A program made the translations under genes and the position numbers. Under the pieces are notes generated by a model. It was given only the letters and a program-made list of their open reading frames with translations, was not told the origin of the DNA and searched no databases. This document shows positions 40,338-48,418 of a stretch of DNA of 64,000 nt, one piece after another. The stretch is from Brevibacterium moorei (lineage in GTDB: Bacteria; Actinomycetota; Actinomycetes; Actinomycetales; Brevibacteriaceae): contig NZ_JANIJX010000002.1 in the NCBI RefSeq assembly GCF_024580735.1, positions 124,001-188,000 on the forward strand. The letters are read 5' to 3'. Within the stretch, counting starts at the first letter, position 1. Each line of letters starts with the position of its first letter.

Positions 40338-41800
40338 CGGCCACCCTGACGCGGGTTGAGCGGCCGGTCATTGTCCCCACGGAGAAACAACGGCTGGCGC
40401 TCAGCTTGGACGTGGACGAACTCCTGTTCGGGGGTAGTGCTGGCGGCGGGAAATCGTATGCCCTGATAGCCGCCGGGTTGCGCATGTGCCGCCTGGTGCC
40501 CGGCTCAGCGGTCCTCCTGCTCCGCCGTACCCACCAGGAACTTCACGAGCTGCGCCGTCGTATTGGCGAGTACGCGACCGAAGCGACGTTCAACAAGGGC
40601 GAAGCGATCTTCTACTTCCCGAACGGCTCGGAGTTCCGCCTGGGGCACGCTCAGTACGACGACGACGTGCAGAAGTGGCAGGGCGCGGAACTCCAGCTGT
40701 TGTTGGTGGACGAGCTGACCCAGTTCACGAAGTACCAGTACACGTACCTGCGGGGCCGCCTCCGCGCTTCCGGGACCGTCCTGCAGAAGATGAACGAGCT
40801 GGGTATCAGGCCGCATTCCCTGGCGACGGCGAACCCGGGCGGTATTGGCCATGCGTGGGTGAAGCAGCGGTTCATCTCCCCCGCGCCCGCCTTCCAGCGG
40901 TTCCGGACGCAGACGGGCACCGTGCGCGCCTACGTGCCGTCACGCCTGACGGACAACCCCCACCTGGACCAGCAAGCATATTTGCAGGCGTTGTCGGGCC
41001 TGGACCCGGTGATGCGGCGGGCTATGATCGAAGGCGACTGGGATATCCTCCTGGGTTCCGTCCGGTTCCCGCAGTGGCGGCGGGACTTGCATGTGGTGGA
41101 GCCGGAAGACTACCCGCTGGAGCTGGTCGGTCATCCGCGGGCGGTCGGCGTGGACTATGGCGTGGCTGATCCGTTCGCGGCCGTGTGGGGTGCGCTCATG
41201 CCGGATGGCACCGTGGTGATCTATCGGGAGCTGATGGAGACGGACATGACGGCCAGCCAGCAGGCGCAGCTGATCTTGGACTCGGAGGCGGAGGGTGAGC
41301 GGGACCGTGGGCGTCCGGTGCCGGTGGCGGCCGACCGGTCCATGTGGAATCGTATGGGCAATTCGGGGGCGAAGCTCGCGCCCGGTTCTGACGCGCCCGA
41401 CAAGGGTTCAATCGCGTACGAGTATTACAAGCGTTTTGGCGGGCAACTGCACCGCTCCAACTCCGACCGGCTGGCCGGGTGGGCGATGATAGACGAGCTG
41501 TTGCGGCCCCGGCCGTGCGAAGGATCGTGCGGGCGGGAGGACTGCCCGGGGCATCCGCGCCTGGTGGTGTATTCGACGTGCGTGAACGTGATCCGCGATC
41601 TTCCATCCCTGCCGCGGGACAAGCGGAACCCGGAGGACGCGGCAACGCATAACGTGAATGACCACGTGCCTGACGCCTTGCGGTATTTGGTGATGGAGTT
41701 GGTGTTGCGGGGGCAGCGGCGGTCGTCGTTGGAGTCTGTGGCTGGTCGGCGGGAGCGGGTTCGGTCGGTGTCGGCGGGGTTGCGGGATCGGGGGTTTTGA
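40334..41800 (+). CDS. Terminase large subunit
   Basis: A 488-aa packaging motor. ATPase: Walker A LLFGGSAGGGKSYAL (Lys40), Walker B LQLLLVDELTQF, motif III region. Nuclease: VGVDYGVADPFAAVW (catalytic Asp), a later Asp pair and NDHVPDALRYLVMELV. TTG start overlaps the small-subunit stop (TTGA). It cuts and pumps phage DNA into the prohead. Confidence 0.94.
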   Translation: MTATLTRVERPVIVPTEKQRLALSLDVDELLFGGSAGGGKSYALIAAGLRMCRLVPGSAVLLLRRTHQELHELRRRIGEYATEATFNKGEAIFYFPNGSEFRLGHAQYDDDVQKWQGAELQLLLVDELTQFTKYQYTYLRGRLRASGTVLQKMNELGIRPHSLATANPGGIGHAWVKQRFISPAPAFQRFRTQTGTVRAYVPSRLTDNPHLDQQAYLQALSGLDPVMRRAMIEGDWDILLGSVRFPQWRRDLHVVEPEDYPLELVGHPRAVGVDYGVADPFAAVWGALMPDGTVVIYRELMETDMTASQQAQLILDSEAEGERDRGRPVPVAADRSMWNRMGNSGAKLAPGSDAPDKGSIAYEYYKRFGGQLHRSNSDRLAGWAMIDELLRPRPCEGSCGREDCPGHPRLVVYSTCVNVIRDLPSLPRDKRNPEDAATHNVNDHVPDALRYLVMELVLRGQRRSSLESVAGRRERVRSVSAGLRDRGF

Positions 41801-41808
41801 CCCGGGTT

Positions 41809-41841
41809 TTGCCTCCCGCCGTGCAGAGTGTTATAGTATAA
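41809..41841 (+). promoter_or_regulatory. Promoter-like element TTATAGTATAA, copy 4
   Basis: TTGCCT, 17-bp spacer with GTGCAGAGTG, TATAGT. It lies right after the terminase stop and opens an inserted island. Confidence 0.75.
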
Positions 41842-41850
41842 CTATCAGCA

Positions 41851-41867
41851 CGGGGGATGAGCCCCCG
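41851..41867 (+). promoter_or_regulatory. 5' leader hairpin after promoter copy 4
   Basis: CGGGGG-atgag-CCCCCG, identical to the leader at 21010. Confidence 0.6.
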
Positions 41868-41893
41868 GCAACGCGAGCAGAAAGGCTCACACC

Positions 41894-42139
41894 ATGAACA
41901 CCGCCTACACCCCCGGGATCACCACCGCCGCCGACCTCATCGAACCCCGCGAATGGCTCTGCAAGATCGGCGACCGCGAGTTCACCGAACCCGTCTTCAT
42001 CAAGACCTGCCACCGCTCCAGCGACTACATCGTCCACCTGTACGGCGACGTGTTCATGGACGTTCCCGCGGAAACCCCCGTCACCCTGGCGCACCTCACT
42101 CCGACCCACCCCTACTTCCACAACGTCCGCAAGTACTGA
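41894..42139 (+). CDS. 81-aa island protein, unknown
   Basis: A small protein (PREWLCKIGDREFTEPVFIK) after promoter copy 4; AAAGG precedes the ATG. Unknown. Confidence 0.7.
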   Translation: MNTAYTPGITTAADLIEPREWLCKIGDREFTEPVFIKTCHRSSDYIVHLYGDVFMDVPAETPVTLAHLTPTHPYFHNVRKY

Positions 42140-42155
42140 TCCCCATCACTCCCCC

Positions 42156-42185
42156 GGCGGGGCCGCGAACAACAGCGGCCCCGCC
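42156..42185 (+). promoter_or_regulatory. GC hairpin between island genes
   Basis: A perfect 11-bp stem (42156-42166 with 42175-42185) 16 bp after the stop, followed by GAAAGG and ATG. Confidence 0.5.
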
Positions 42186-42207
42186 CCCTCGAAAGGAACT
42201 ACACACC

Positions 42208-42543
42208 ATGACCAACCTGGAGACCATCACCCGAACCGCCCGCAAGCTCGCCAGCGCCTACATGGACGACTTCCTGGCCGCTGACAACGACGGCATGGAC
42301 GCGCTCATGAACGCGGCCCGCGCCCGCGACCTGCACAAGGACGCTGAAGCGCACTGCCTGCGCCAGCTGGAGCCGGGAACGACCGACCGGGGGACGTACG
42401 GGCACCTGTTCGATGACGGCGAATCGGTAGCGTTCGTCGGCAAGGATCGGGCCTACTGTGGGCCGTCGTGGGTACATTGGTTCAGCGCGGAGTTGGGCGG
42501 ATGGGGTCGAACGTCGTTCGGAGACCTGTTCAAGGAGAAGTGA
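42208..42543 (+). CDS. Island protein of 111 aa, unknown
   Basis: A helical then beta-rich acidic protein (TARKLASAYMDDFLAADNDG; GESVAFVGKDRAYCGPSWVHW). No family recognised. Confidence 0.65.
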   Translation: MTNLETITRTARKLASAYMDDFLAADNDGMDALMNAARARDLHKDAEAHCLRQLEPGTTDRGTYGHLFDDGESVAFVGKDRAYCGPSWVHWFSAELGGWGRTSFGDLFKEK

Positions 42544-42608
42544 ACCCGGCCCGGGCCTGCTGGCAACCGCTAGCGGGCCTGGGCCCCGTTATGGAGAGAA
42601 GGAGAGAT

Positions 42609-43019
42609 ATGGGAGACGAATTGCCGGAGATGACGGCGGCGGAGTTCCGCGCTATCCGCGTGTACCTGGGCTTGTCGATTGGAGACGTGGCCCGGGGCCT
42701 GGACGTGGATTCGGGGACCGTGCGCGACTGGGACAAGGGCAAGCGGGCGATGCCGCCGGGTGTCGTGCTGGAGTTCAGCGCATGGCGGGAGGAGACGGAG
42801 AAGGCCATTGACTATCTGGTCCGCCAGCACACTCGCGTTCAGGTGCGGGATGGACGCCCGGGCCGTATAGCTATACCGCGGACGCCGGTGGACCTGGAGC
42901 GGTGGGCGCTGGACCGGAAGGCGTTGGGGTTGAGCTTCTGGCCGTCGTTGGATTGGTGGAAGGTTGTGGCGGTTCAGGTGGTTGAGGAGGTGCCGGGGTT
43001 GCGGATCGTGTGGGAGTAG
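42609..43019 (+). CDS. HTH (XRE) protein of the island
   Basis: A 136-aa protein with HTH EFRAIRVYLGLSIGDVARGLDVDSGTVRDWDKGKRAMP, then an unknown C-terminal part. It may control the island promoters. GGAGAGA precedes the ATG. Confidence 0.75.
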   Translation: MGDELPEMTAAEFRAIRVYLGLSIGDVARGLDVDSGTVRDWDKGKRAMPPGVVLEFSAWREETEKAIDYLVRQHTRVQVRDGRPGRIAIPRTPVDLERWALDRKALGLSFWPSLDWWKVVAVQVVEEVPGLRIVWE

Positions 43020-43029
43020 GGGCCGGGGT

Positions 43030-43063
43030 TTGCCGTCCCCTCGTGCAATATGTTATAGTATAA
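43030..43063 (+). promoter_or_regulatory. Promoter-like element TTATAGTATAA, copy 5
   Basis: TTGCCG, 18-bp spacer with GTGCAATATG, TATAGT. TTATAGTATAA at 43053-43063. Confidence 0.72.
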
Positions 43064-43079
43064 CTACAAGCACGAACAA

Positions 43080-43093
43080 GGGGGACGGCCCCC
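43080..43093 (+). promoter_or_regulatory. 5' leader hairpin after promoter copy 5
   Basis: GGGGG-acgg-CCCCC, same type as at 27748. Confidence 0.6.
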
Positions 43094-43107
43094 GGAAAGC
43101 AGGAATC

Positions 43108-43263
43108 ATGCAGGACTTCACCAAGATGACCAACGACATGCTGATCAACGCCCTCACCCACGCGGTTGACCGCCGGGACGCCTTCGAGCAGTCCGACATC
43201 AAGAACGAACTGCTCCGCCGCCTCGGCTCCGGCAACGCCACCGGTTCCGACTACGCGAACTGA
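43108..43263 (+). CDS. 51-aa island protein after promoter copy 5
   Basis: A small helical protein (TNDMLINALTHAVDRRDAFE); followed by palindrome copy D. Unknown. Confidence 0.68.
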   Translation: MQDFTKMTNDMLINALTHAVDRRDAFEQSDIKNELLRRLGSGNATGSDYAN

Positions 43264-43264
43264 C

Positions 43265-43305
43265 GCATAACCCGTTCGTTACACCCCGGGCCAACCGGCC
43301 CGGGG
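43265..43305. repeat. 7-6-7 palindrome copy D (43265-43284) with abutting hairpin
   Basis: GCATAACCCGTTCGTTACAC, identical to copy C at 21234; a 9-bp hairpin (43284-43305) follows. Starts one base after TGA. Confidence 0.7.
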
Positions 43306-43327
43306 CCCCGCCCGGAAGGACCCCGCC

Positions 43328-43546
43328 ATGAACCACAGCATCTTCAAGACCGCCCGCACCATCTCTGTTGACGACTACGCCGTCCCCGCCGGAGAGGAAT
43401 GGCCCGCCCGCGTCTACCGCGTCAACCGCGCGGGTAGCGGCTACGACACCGAGACCGGCCGCCAGGTCCGTACCAAGGCCCGCCTGTGGTTCTCCAACAC
43501 CAAGTTCAGCGACTACCCGCTGGACTCCCTCATCCCCGTCTACTGA
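43328..43546 (+). CDS. 72-aa island protein, unknown
   Basis: A beta-rich protein (WPARVYRVNRAGSGYDTETG); GGAAGGA precedes the ATG. Unknown. Confidence 0.65.
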   Translation: MNHSIFKTARTISVDDYAVPAGEEWPARVYRVNRAGSGYDTETGRQVRTKARLWFSNTKFSDYPLDSLIPVY

Positions 43547-43555
43547 AAGGACACC

Positions 43556-43744
43556 GTGAAGCAGTCCATCACCTCCAAGGCCCTCGACAAGAAGACCGGC
43601 ATGACCTTGGAGGAGGTGGCCGCGGTCATCACCCGCGCCTACCGCCTCGACATGCCAACCAGCTCCACCGTGGAAGTCATCATCGGCTTCCGCTCCCAGA
43701 TTCAGTCCATCACCATCACCCAGAAAGAGGAGACACCATCATGA
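43556..43744 (+). CDS. 62-aa island protein, unknown
   Basis: GTG start with AAAGGA. Residues GMTLEEVAAVITRAYRLDMP then beta. ATGA overlap with the ATPase gene, suggesting a functional link. Confidence 0.62.
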   Translation: MKQSITSKALDKKTGMTLEEVAAVITRAYRLDMPTSSTVEVIIGFRSQIQSITITQKEETPS

Positions 43745-44991
43745 CCACCACCGGATACCAGCAGCAGCGAATCGTGGAACTCCGCGCGGAGAACTACAAG
43801 CGGCTGAAGGCCGTACGGATCACCCCGGACGCGGACGGCCTGGTGCAGATCACCGGAGCCAACGGGCAGGGCAAGACGTCCGTGCTCGACGCCCTGTGGT
43901 CCGCCCTGGACAACGCCACCACGTCCAAGCAGAACCCCGACGTGATCCGGCATGGCGCGCACACTGCCAGCGTCCGCCTGGAGCTGGATGACCTGATCGT
44001 GGAGCGCACCTGGCAGGAGGGGAAGATGCCCGCTCTGAAGGTCACGTCGAAGGAGGGCGCGAAGCTCTCCAGCCCCCAGGCAGTGCTCAACGCCCTGTTG
44101 GGTTCCCTGTCGTTCGATCCGACGGCGTTCCTCCGCCTCCGCCCGGCCGATCAGGTTTCGCAACTGCTGGACCTGGTGGAGTTGCCATTCGATCCGGCGC
44201 AGCTGGAAGCCGACCGGCAGGAGGCGTACGACCAGCGGACCGCGGTGAACCGGGATGCGAAGCGCCTGGCGGGCGCTATCAGCTCACTCGGGGACGTGGA
44301 CGTGACGGCTGAGCCGGTGGACATTGCCGCGCTCACCGATGAACTGTCCCGGGCGAGGAACGCCCGGGGTGTGATGGAGGAAGCGCACAACCGGCTGGAC
44401 AACGCACGGGCTGACCTGGAAGACGCCCGCGCCAATGTGAAACGGCTGGAGGATAAGACCCGCGCGTGGGAGGCGGAACTGTCCAAGGCGAACAGCAATT
44501 ACGCGCTGTACCGCGACCCCGACGAAGTGGAGCTGGACCTGCGCGCGGCAGACGCGCGGGCGGAAGCATTCCAGCAGCGGCAACGTCTGGAAGCCCTCAC
44601 CGCGGACATGGAAGCCGCCAAGGAGGAGTCCGAGAACCTGACCGCCCGGATCGGAGAACTGGACGAGCAGAAGCGGGAAGGCCTCGCCGCCGCCGACATG
44701 CCCGTGCCCGGCCTCGGATTCAACGACACCGGCGTCACCTACCACGACGTGCCGCTGCAGCAGGCTTCCACCGCCGAACGCCTCAGGGTCGCAACGGCCA
44801 TTGCCATGCGCCAGGCCCCCGCACTGAAGGTGCTGCGGGTCCAGGACGGCAACGACCTGGATTCCAAGAGCCTCGCAGCGCTCGACCAGCAGGCCCGGGA
44901 GCACGGATTCCAGGTGTGGATCGAACGGGTGGACGAGACCGGAACCGTGGGCGTGTACATCGAAGACGGCGAACAGCCCGCCACCAACTGA
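43741..44991 (+). CDS. RecF/SMC-like AAA ATPase
   Basis: A 416-aa ATPase of the RecF/SbcC group: VELRAENYKRLKAVRI, Walker A ITGANGQGKTSVLDALW (Lys about 44), a long coiled coil (residues 190-320, for example EEAHNRLDNARADLEDARAN), and a C-terminal half-site with LQQASTAERLRVATAIAM (signature-like) and LRVQDGNDLDSKSLAALD (Walker B-like but with QDGN instead of DEP). It is in an island between terminase and portal, away from the recombination block, so a defence or exclusion role is as likely as repair. Confidence 0.8.
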   Translation: MTTTGYQQQRIVELRAENYKRLKAVRITPDADGLVQITGANGQGKTSVLDALWSALDNATTSKQNPDVIRHGAHTASVRLELDDLIVERTWQEGKMPALKVTSKEGAKLSSPQAVLNALLGSLSFDPTAFLRLRPADQVSQLLDLVELPFDPAQLEADRQEAYDQRTAVNRDAKRLAGAISSLGDVDVTAEPVDIAALTDELSRARNARGVMEEAHNRLDNARADLEDARANVKRLEDKTRAWEAELSKANSNYALYRDPDEVELDLRAADARAEAFQQRQRLEALTADMEAAKEESENLTARIGELDEQKREGLAAADMPVPGLGFNDTGVTYHDVPLQQASTAERLRVATAIAMRQAPALKVLRVQDGNDLDSKSLAALDQQAREHGFQVWIERVDETGTVGVYIEDGEQPATN

Positions 44992-45010
44992 ACCGAAGGA
45001 GTTAATCACC

Positions 45011-45214
45011 ATGCACCGCTACACCCTCGCCGTCGCCCTCGCGGCCGCGGCCCTCACCCTCGCCGCCTGCGCCCCCAGCCAGGCCGCCGCCAACCCGCCC
45101 GCCACCGTCGTCCCGGCCATGACTCCCGGCGTGATCGACCTCGGAGCCGATCCCGTCCCGGAGATGACCGGCGGCGTGATCGACGGGAACACCTTCCCGA
45201 CTCCGGGCAACTGA
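45011..45214 (+). CDS. Small phage lipoprotein
   Basis: A 67-aa protein with signal peptide and lipobox LAAC (Cys21). The mature part of about 46 residues has a repeated MTPGVIDLG / MTGGVIDGN motif. It would be tethered outside the membrane. Such prophage lipoproteins often block superinfection, which is an inference here. AAGGAG precedes the ATG and a strong stem-loop follows. Confidence 0.75.
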   Translation: MHRYTLAVALAAAALTLAACAPSQAAANPPATVVPAMTPGVIDLGADPVPEMTGGVIDGNTFPTPGN

Positions 45215-45223
45215 TGCGGCTGA

Positions 45224-45259
45224 GCGGCCCCGTCCCCCACACTCGGGGGGCGGGGCCGC
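45224..45259 (+). terminator. Long stem-loop at the island end
   Basis: A 15-bp stem (45224-45238 with 45245-45259, one T-G pair), loop acactc, followed by attgtgtcgtt. It closes the island before the portal gene. Confidence 0.65.
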
Positions 45260-45270
45260 ATTGTGTCGTT

Positions 45271-46644
45271 ATGACGATCATCCGACCTGAACTTGGCAAC
45301 CCTGGCGGCATGGAAGCGTCGTACACGCCGGGCAGGGACCGCAAGACGACGTACACGCCACGCCCGGACGAGCACACGTGGGAGCTGGAATACCCGCTCT
45401 GCAATGCCGTCTACAGCCAGATGAAACGGTCTGATGGGCAGGTGGCGTCCCTACTGAAGGCGATCCGCTTGCCGATCCAGGGCGCGCACTGGCAGCTCAC
45501 CGGGGATGACGTCCGCCCGGAGGTTATGGAGTTCGTGACGAAAGACTTGGGCGTCACTCTTCCCGGGGAGGGCCGGACCCGGCGGCGCAGGAACGGAATC
45601 GTGTGGGGCCACCACGTGCGGGAAGCCCTGAACATGCTCGCCTACGGCCACATGTTCTTCGAGCAGGTCTATCACTTCACCCCCACCGATCCCACCCATA
45701 TTCACCTGCGGAAGCTGGCCCCGCGGATGCCGCAGACCATCACGCAGATTCAGGTGGAGCGGGACGGCGGCCTGGCCGGTATCTGGCAGGAACCCCTGGA
45801 CCTCACCCGGGTGCATGAACCGATCTTCATTCCCGTGGACCGGCTGGTCGGGTACGTGCTCGACCAGGAGGGCGGAGATTGGACGGGCAGTTCCATCCTC
45901 CGTACCGCCTACAAGCATTGGCTGATCAAGGACGTTCTGATGCGGGTTGATGCGCAGTCGGTGGAGCGTAACGGCATGGGTATCCCCGTGGTGAAGTACG
46001 ATCCGACGATCCCGGGCGCGAAGGAGGACGCGGAGGAGATCGTGCGGAACGTCCGCGCGGGCGAAGCCGCGGGTGTTGCCCTCCCCGTCGGAGATGGGCT
46101 ATCCGACTTCAGCCTGGTGGGCGTGTCCGGCTCCACCGTGGACGCGGTGGCCCGCATGAACTACCACGACCAGCAGACCTCCCGGTCGGCCCTGGCAATG
46201 TTCCTGGACCTCGGCCACGACGCCGGGGCCCGAAGCCTGGGCGAATCCCAAACGGATTTCTTCCTGTCGTCCCTCCAGTCCGTTGCGGACGATATTGCGG
46301 AGGTGGCAACGGAGCACATCATCCGCGACCTGGTGGAGGTCAATTGGGGCCCGGATGAACCGTACCCGGTCATGTCCCCCGGCCGCCTGGCTGACAATGG
46401 GGCGATCACGTCGGAGTCCCTGGCGACGCTCACCACCGCGGGTCTCCTCACTCCGGACGCCCGCTTGGAGGACTATGTGCGCACCCGGTCCGGTCTCCCG
46501 GAGGCAGACCCGTCCACAGCCCGCCAGCAGGACGTAGACACGCCAACACCCGCGGGGGCACCCATTCCCACCCTGGCCGAAGACGACACGGCCCTGGCGC
46601 GGGTGGAGTCAATTCTGGCCCGCATGTCGGAGCTGGAGGCGTGA
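45271..46644 (+). CDS. Portal protein (DUF935/Mu gp29-like)
   Basis: A 457-aa head protein. DUF935-type features: YPLCNAVYSQMKRSDGQVASLLKAIRLPIQGAHW, the LAYGHMFFEQVYHF segment, DRLVGYVLDQEGGDWTGSSILRTAYKHW, and a C-terminal helical crown. It forms the ring through which DNA enters. Start at ATG 45271 is just past the stem-loop; ATG 45310 is an alternative. The ribosome-binding site is weak. Confidence 0.88.
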   Translation: MTIIRPELGNPGGMEASYTPGRDRKTTYTPRPDEHTWELEYPLCNAVYSQMKRSDGQVASLLKAIRLPIQGAHWQLTGDDVRPEVMEFVTKDLGVTLPGEGRTRRRRNGIVWGHHVREALNMLAYGHMFFEQVYHFTPTDPTHIHLRKLAPRMPQTITQIQVERDGGLAGIWQEPLDLTRVHEPIFIPVDRLVGYVLDQEGGDWTGSSILRTAYKHWLIKDVLMRVDAQSVERNGMGIPVVKYDPTIPGAKEDAEEIVRNVRAGEAAGVALPVGDGLSDFSLVGVSGSTVDAVARMNYHDQQTSRSALAMFLDLGHDAGARSLGESQTDFFLSSLQSVADDIAEVATEHIIRDLVEVNWGPDEPYPVMSPGRLADNGAITSESLATLTTAGLLTPDARLEDYVRTRSGLPEADPSTARQQDVDTPTPAGAPIPTLAEDDTALARVESILARMSELEA

Positions 46645-48110
46645 CCGTGGGTGGGCGTACCTCCCTTGGCGGTGTCGCCCGCCGCCTGGAGCGCCGGGCC
46701 CTGCTGATGGAAGCGGAACGCCTGCTGATCCTGAAGGAGGCGGAGGCGGGGCAATCGTTCGCGGGAGCGAAGCGGGCCCTGCATCCGCACGAGATCCGCG
46801 CCCGGGTACGGTTCGGAGAAATCGACTCCACCCTGAAGCACGCGGAGGCCGCCGTCAACGCCGCCACGAAGGCCGCCGTGGACGACGTGCTGGCCGCCGT
46901 CACCGAATACCTACCCGACACCGTGGACACGCCACAGGAACTGCAGGCCGCGCTGGCCGGGATGCTACTGGCCCCGCCGGAGGCCGTGAAGAAGGCCCTG
47001 GCCGGGTATGCGGAACGTCTCGCCGGGCTGCTGGCCACCGTACGGGAACGCGGTCGGGAGTCGGTGATTGGTGAGGCGGAACGGCAGGGCGTGGAGGTTG
47101 CCGCCGCAATGGCCTCCCGCGGGATGAAGAAGACCCCCGGGTGGCAACAGATGCAGGCCGCCGGGACCGGGGTAGCCGGGGTTCTGTGGCAGGACGTCCT
47201 GAAGCAACTCGGCACCGCGGCCGCCAACCCGAAGAAAGCCACCGTAGGGGACGCGCTGGAGGCCGCGGCCGGGCACGCCTACAAGGGCGTAGTGGACGCG
47301 GCACGCCAAGAGACCCTGGTGCAGCACGGTTCCGGGAGGCGGGACGGAGTGGCGGAGGTGCAGCGCGAACCGGAGGACATCTGGGCTTCAGAATTGCTTG
47401 ACGGGTCCACCTGCATCCCCTGCGATCACATCGACGGGAAGGACTACGCCAGCCTGGATGAGGCATATGTGGACTATCCCGTGTCCGGCTACAAGAACTG
47501 TGAGGGTGGGAACCGGTGCCGTGGCATTCTGGTAATCGACTGGGGCGCTGAGGGGCGGCCGGAAGACCCGCCGGAACCAGAACCCAAGCCGGAGCCTGAA
47601 CCTGCTGGCAACAAGCAGCTCCGCTCCGTGAAGTTCATCAATGACGAGGAGCAATTTGGAAGGCCGAATCTTGCGACTGCGGAAGATGCGATTAGCTCTG
47701 TAGTTGTCGGCCGGAACGGTTGGGAGACGATCCTCGGTGGTCGGCGGCAGACCAACAAGGCGGGCGTACCGAAGTTTCAAAACGGCGACCCAGGCAAGCC
47801 GAAATGGGCTGGCGGTCATCTGCGCAGTTCGCGGGCGGTCGGGAAGACGAAGTTTCCGGAAGGGTGGGACTCAGACAAGGCCGAACAGGCCTTGAGCCAG
47901 GTTCTCTCATCGCCTGGAACCGTTCAGGATGACGGGCCTTCTGGATGGGTGCTTACGGGGCTCGCATTTGGCGTGTTTTGCAGGGTTCAGATTGGATGGA
48001 ACGGAGTGCTCAGCAAGTTCTATCCTGTATACGGACCGGGTGTTGTGCGCGTAGGTTTCGACGGGAAAGCGTTGCCCCAAGAGGACGCTTCAGGTAGTAG
48101 CTTATTATAG
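46641..48110 (+). CDS. MuF head protein fused to C-terminal EndoU-like toxin domain
   Basis: A 489-aa two-part protein. Residues 1-300 are a head-morphogenesis (MuF/SPP1 gp7-like) domain ending in ELLDGSTCIPCDHIDGKDYASL. A Pro/Glu linker (PEPEPKPEPEPAG) follows. The last 166 residues resemble a bacterial EndoU RNase: KWAGGHLRSS (His393), KTKFPEGWDSDKAEQALSQV, and VFCRVQIGWNGVLSKFYPVYG. EndoU enzymes need two His and a Lys; I see only one clear His, so activity is uncertain. The C-terminal domain is AT-richer than the head domain. The toxin would be carried into the target with the DNA. Confidence 0.78.
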   Translation: MTVGGRTSLGGVARRLERRALLMEAERLLILKEAEAGQSFAGAKRALHPHEIRARVRFGEIDSTLKHAEAAVNAATKAAVDDVLAAVTEYLPDTVDTPQELQAALAGMLLAPPEAVKKALAGYAERLAGLLATVRERGRESVIGEAERQGVEVAAAMASRGMKKTPGWQQMQAAGTGVAGVLWQDVLKQLGTAAANPKKATVGDALEAAAGHAYKGVVDAARQETLVQHGSGRRDGVAEVQREPEDIWASELLDGSTCIPCDHIDGKDYASLDEAYVDYPVSGYKNCEGGNRCRGILVIDWGAEGRPEDPPEPEPKPEPEPAGNKQLRSVKFINDEEQFGRPNLATAEDAISSVVVGRNGWETILGGRRQTNKAGVPKFQNGDPGKPKWAGGHLRSSRAVGKTKFPEGWDSDKAEQALSQVLSSPGTVQDDGPSGWVLTGLAFGVFCRVQIGWNGVLSKFYPVYGPGVVRVGFDGKALPQEDASGSSLL

Positions 48111-48115
48111 TATAA
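48105..48115 (+). promoter_or_regulatory. Promoter-like element TTATAGTATAA, copy 6 (immunity gene)
   Basis: The TTATAGTATAA element straddles the MuF stop and stands 25 bases before the immunity gene. No -35-like TTGCC at the usual distance. It gives the small gene its own promoter within the late operon. Confidence 0.65.
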
Positions 48116-48139
48116 TGTTAGGTATCCAAGGAGACGCTC

Positions 48140-48418
48140 ATGAACGAAATTGCCCTACTGAAGGACGCTCTACAGTTCGCGGCTGAGGCTGGACTGAAGA
48201 CGAACATGTCGGCCGGGGCTGCTGTTATGGCGGGTGAGTTCGATGACGCCCTACTGTCAGTGACTCACCAGATTGCAACGCAGGCCGGTCGTCCAATACC
48301 GCGTGAGCTGTCAGCCCGGCTTATCGCCTGGGCGCGGAACCTTGACGAACCGGAGGAAGTTATCAGCGGCGTCGCGGCTGAGGTAATCGACGCAGCATCA
48401 TCAGATGATGGTGCGTGA
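48140..48418 (+). CDS. Probable immunity protein for the EndoU-like toxin
   Basis: A 92-aa acidic all-helical protein (LLKDALQFAAEAGLKTNMSA, FDDALLSVTHQIATQAG). It directly follows the toxin-bearing gene, with its own TTATAGTATAA promoter, its own ribosome-binding site (AAGGAGA) and a following terminator. This layout (toxin, then a small self-expressed acidic gene) is what an immunity gene needs in a lysogen. Identity is by context; no family recognised. Confidence 0.6.
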   Translation: MNEIALLKDALQFAAEAGLKTNMSAGAAVMAGEFDDALLSVTHQIATQAGRPIPRELSARLIAWARNLDEPEEVISGVAAEVIDAASSDDGA

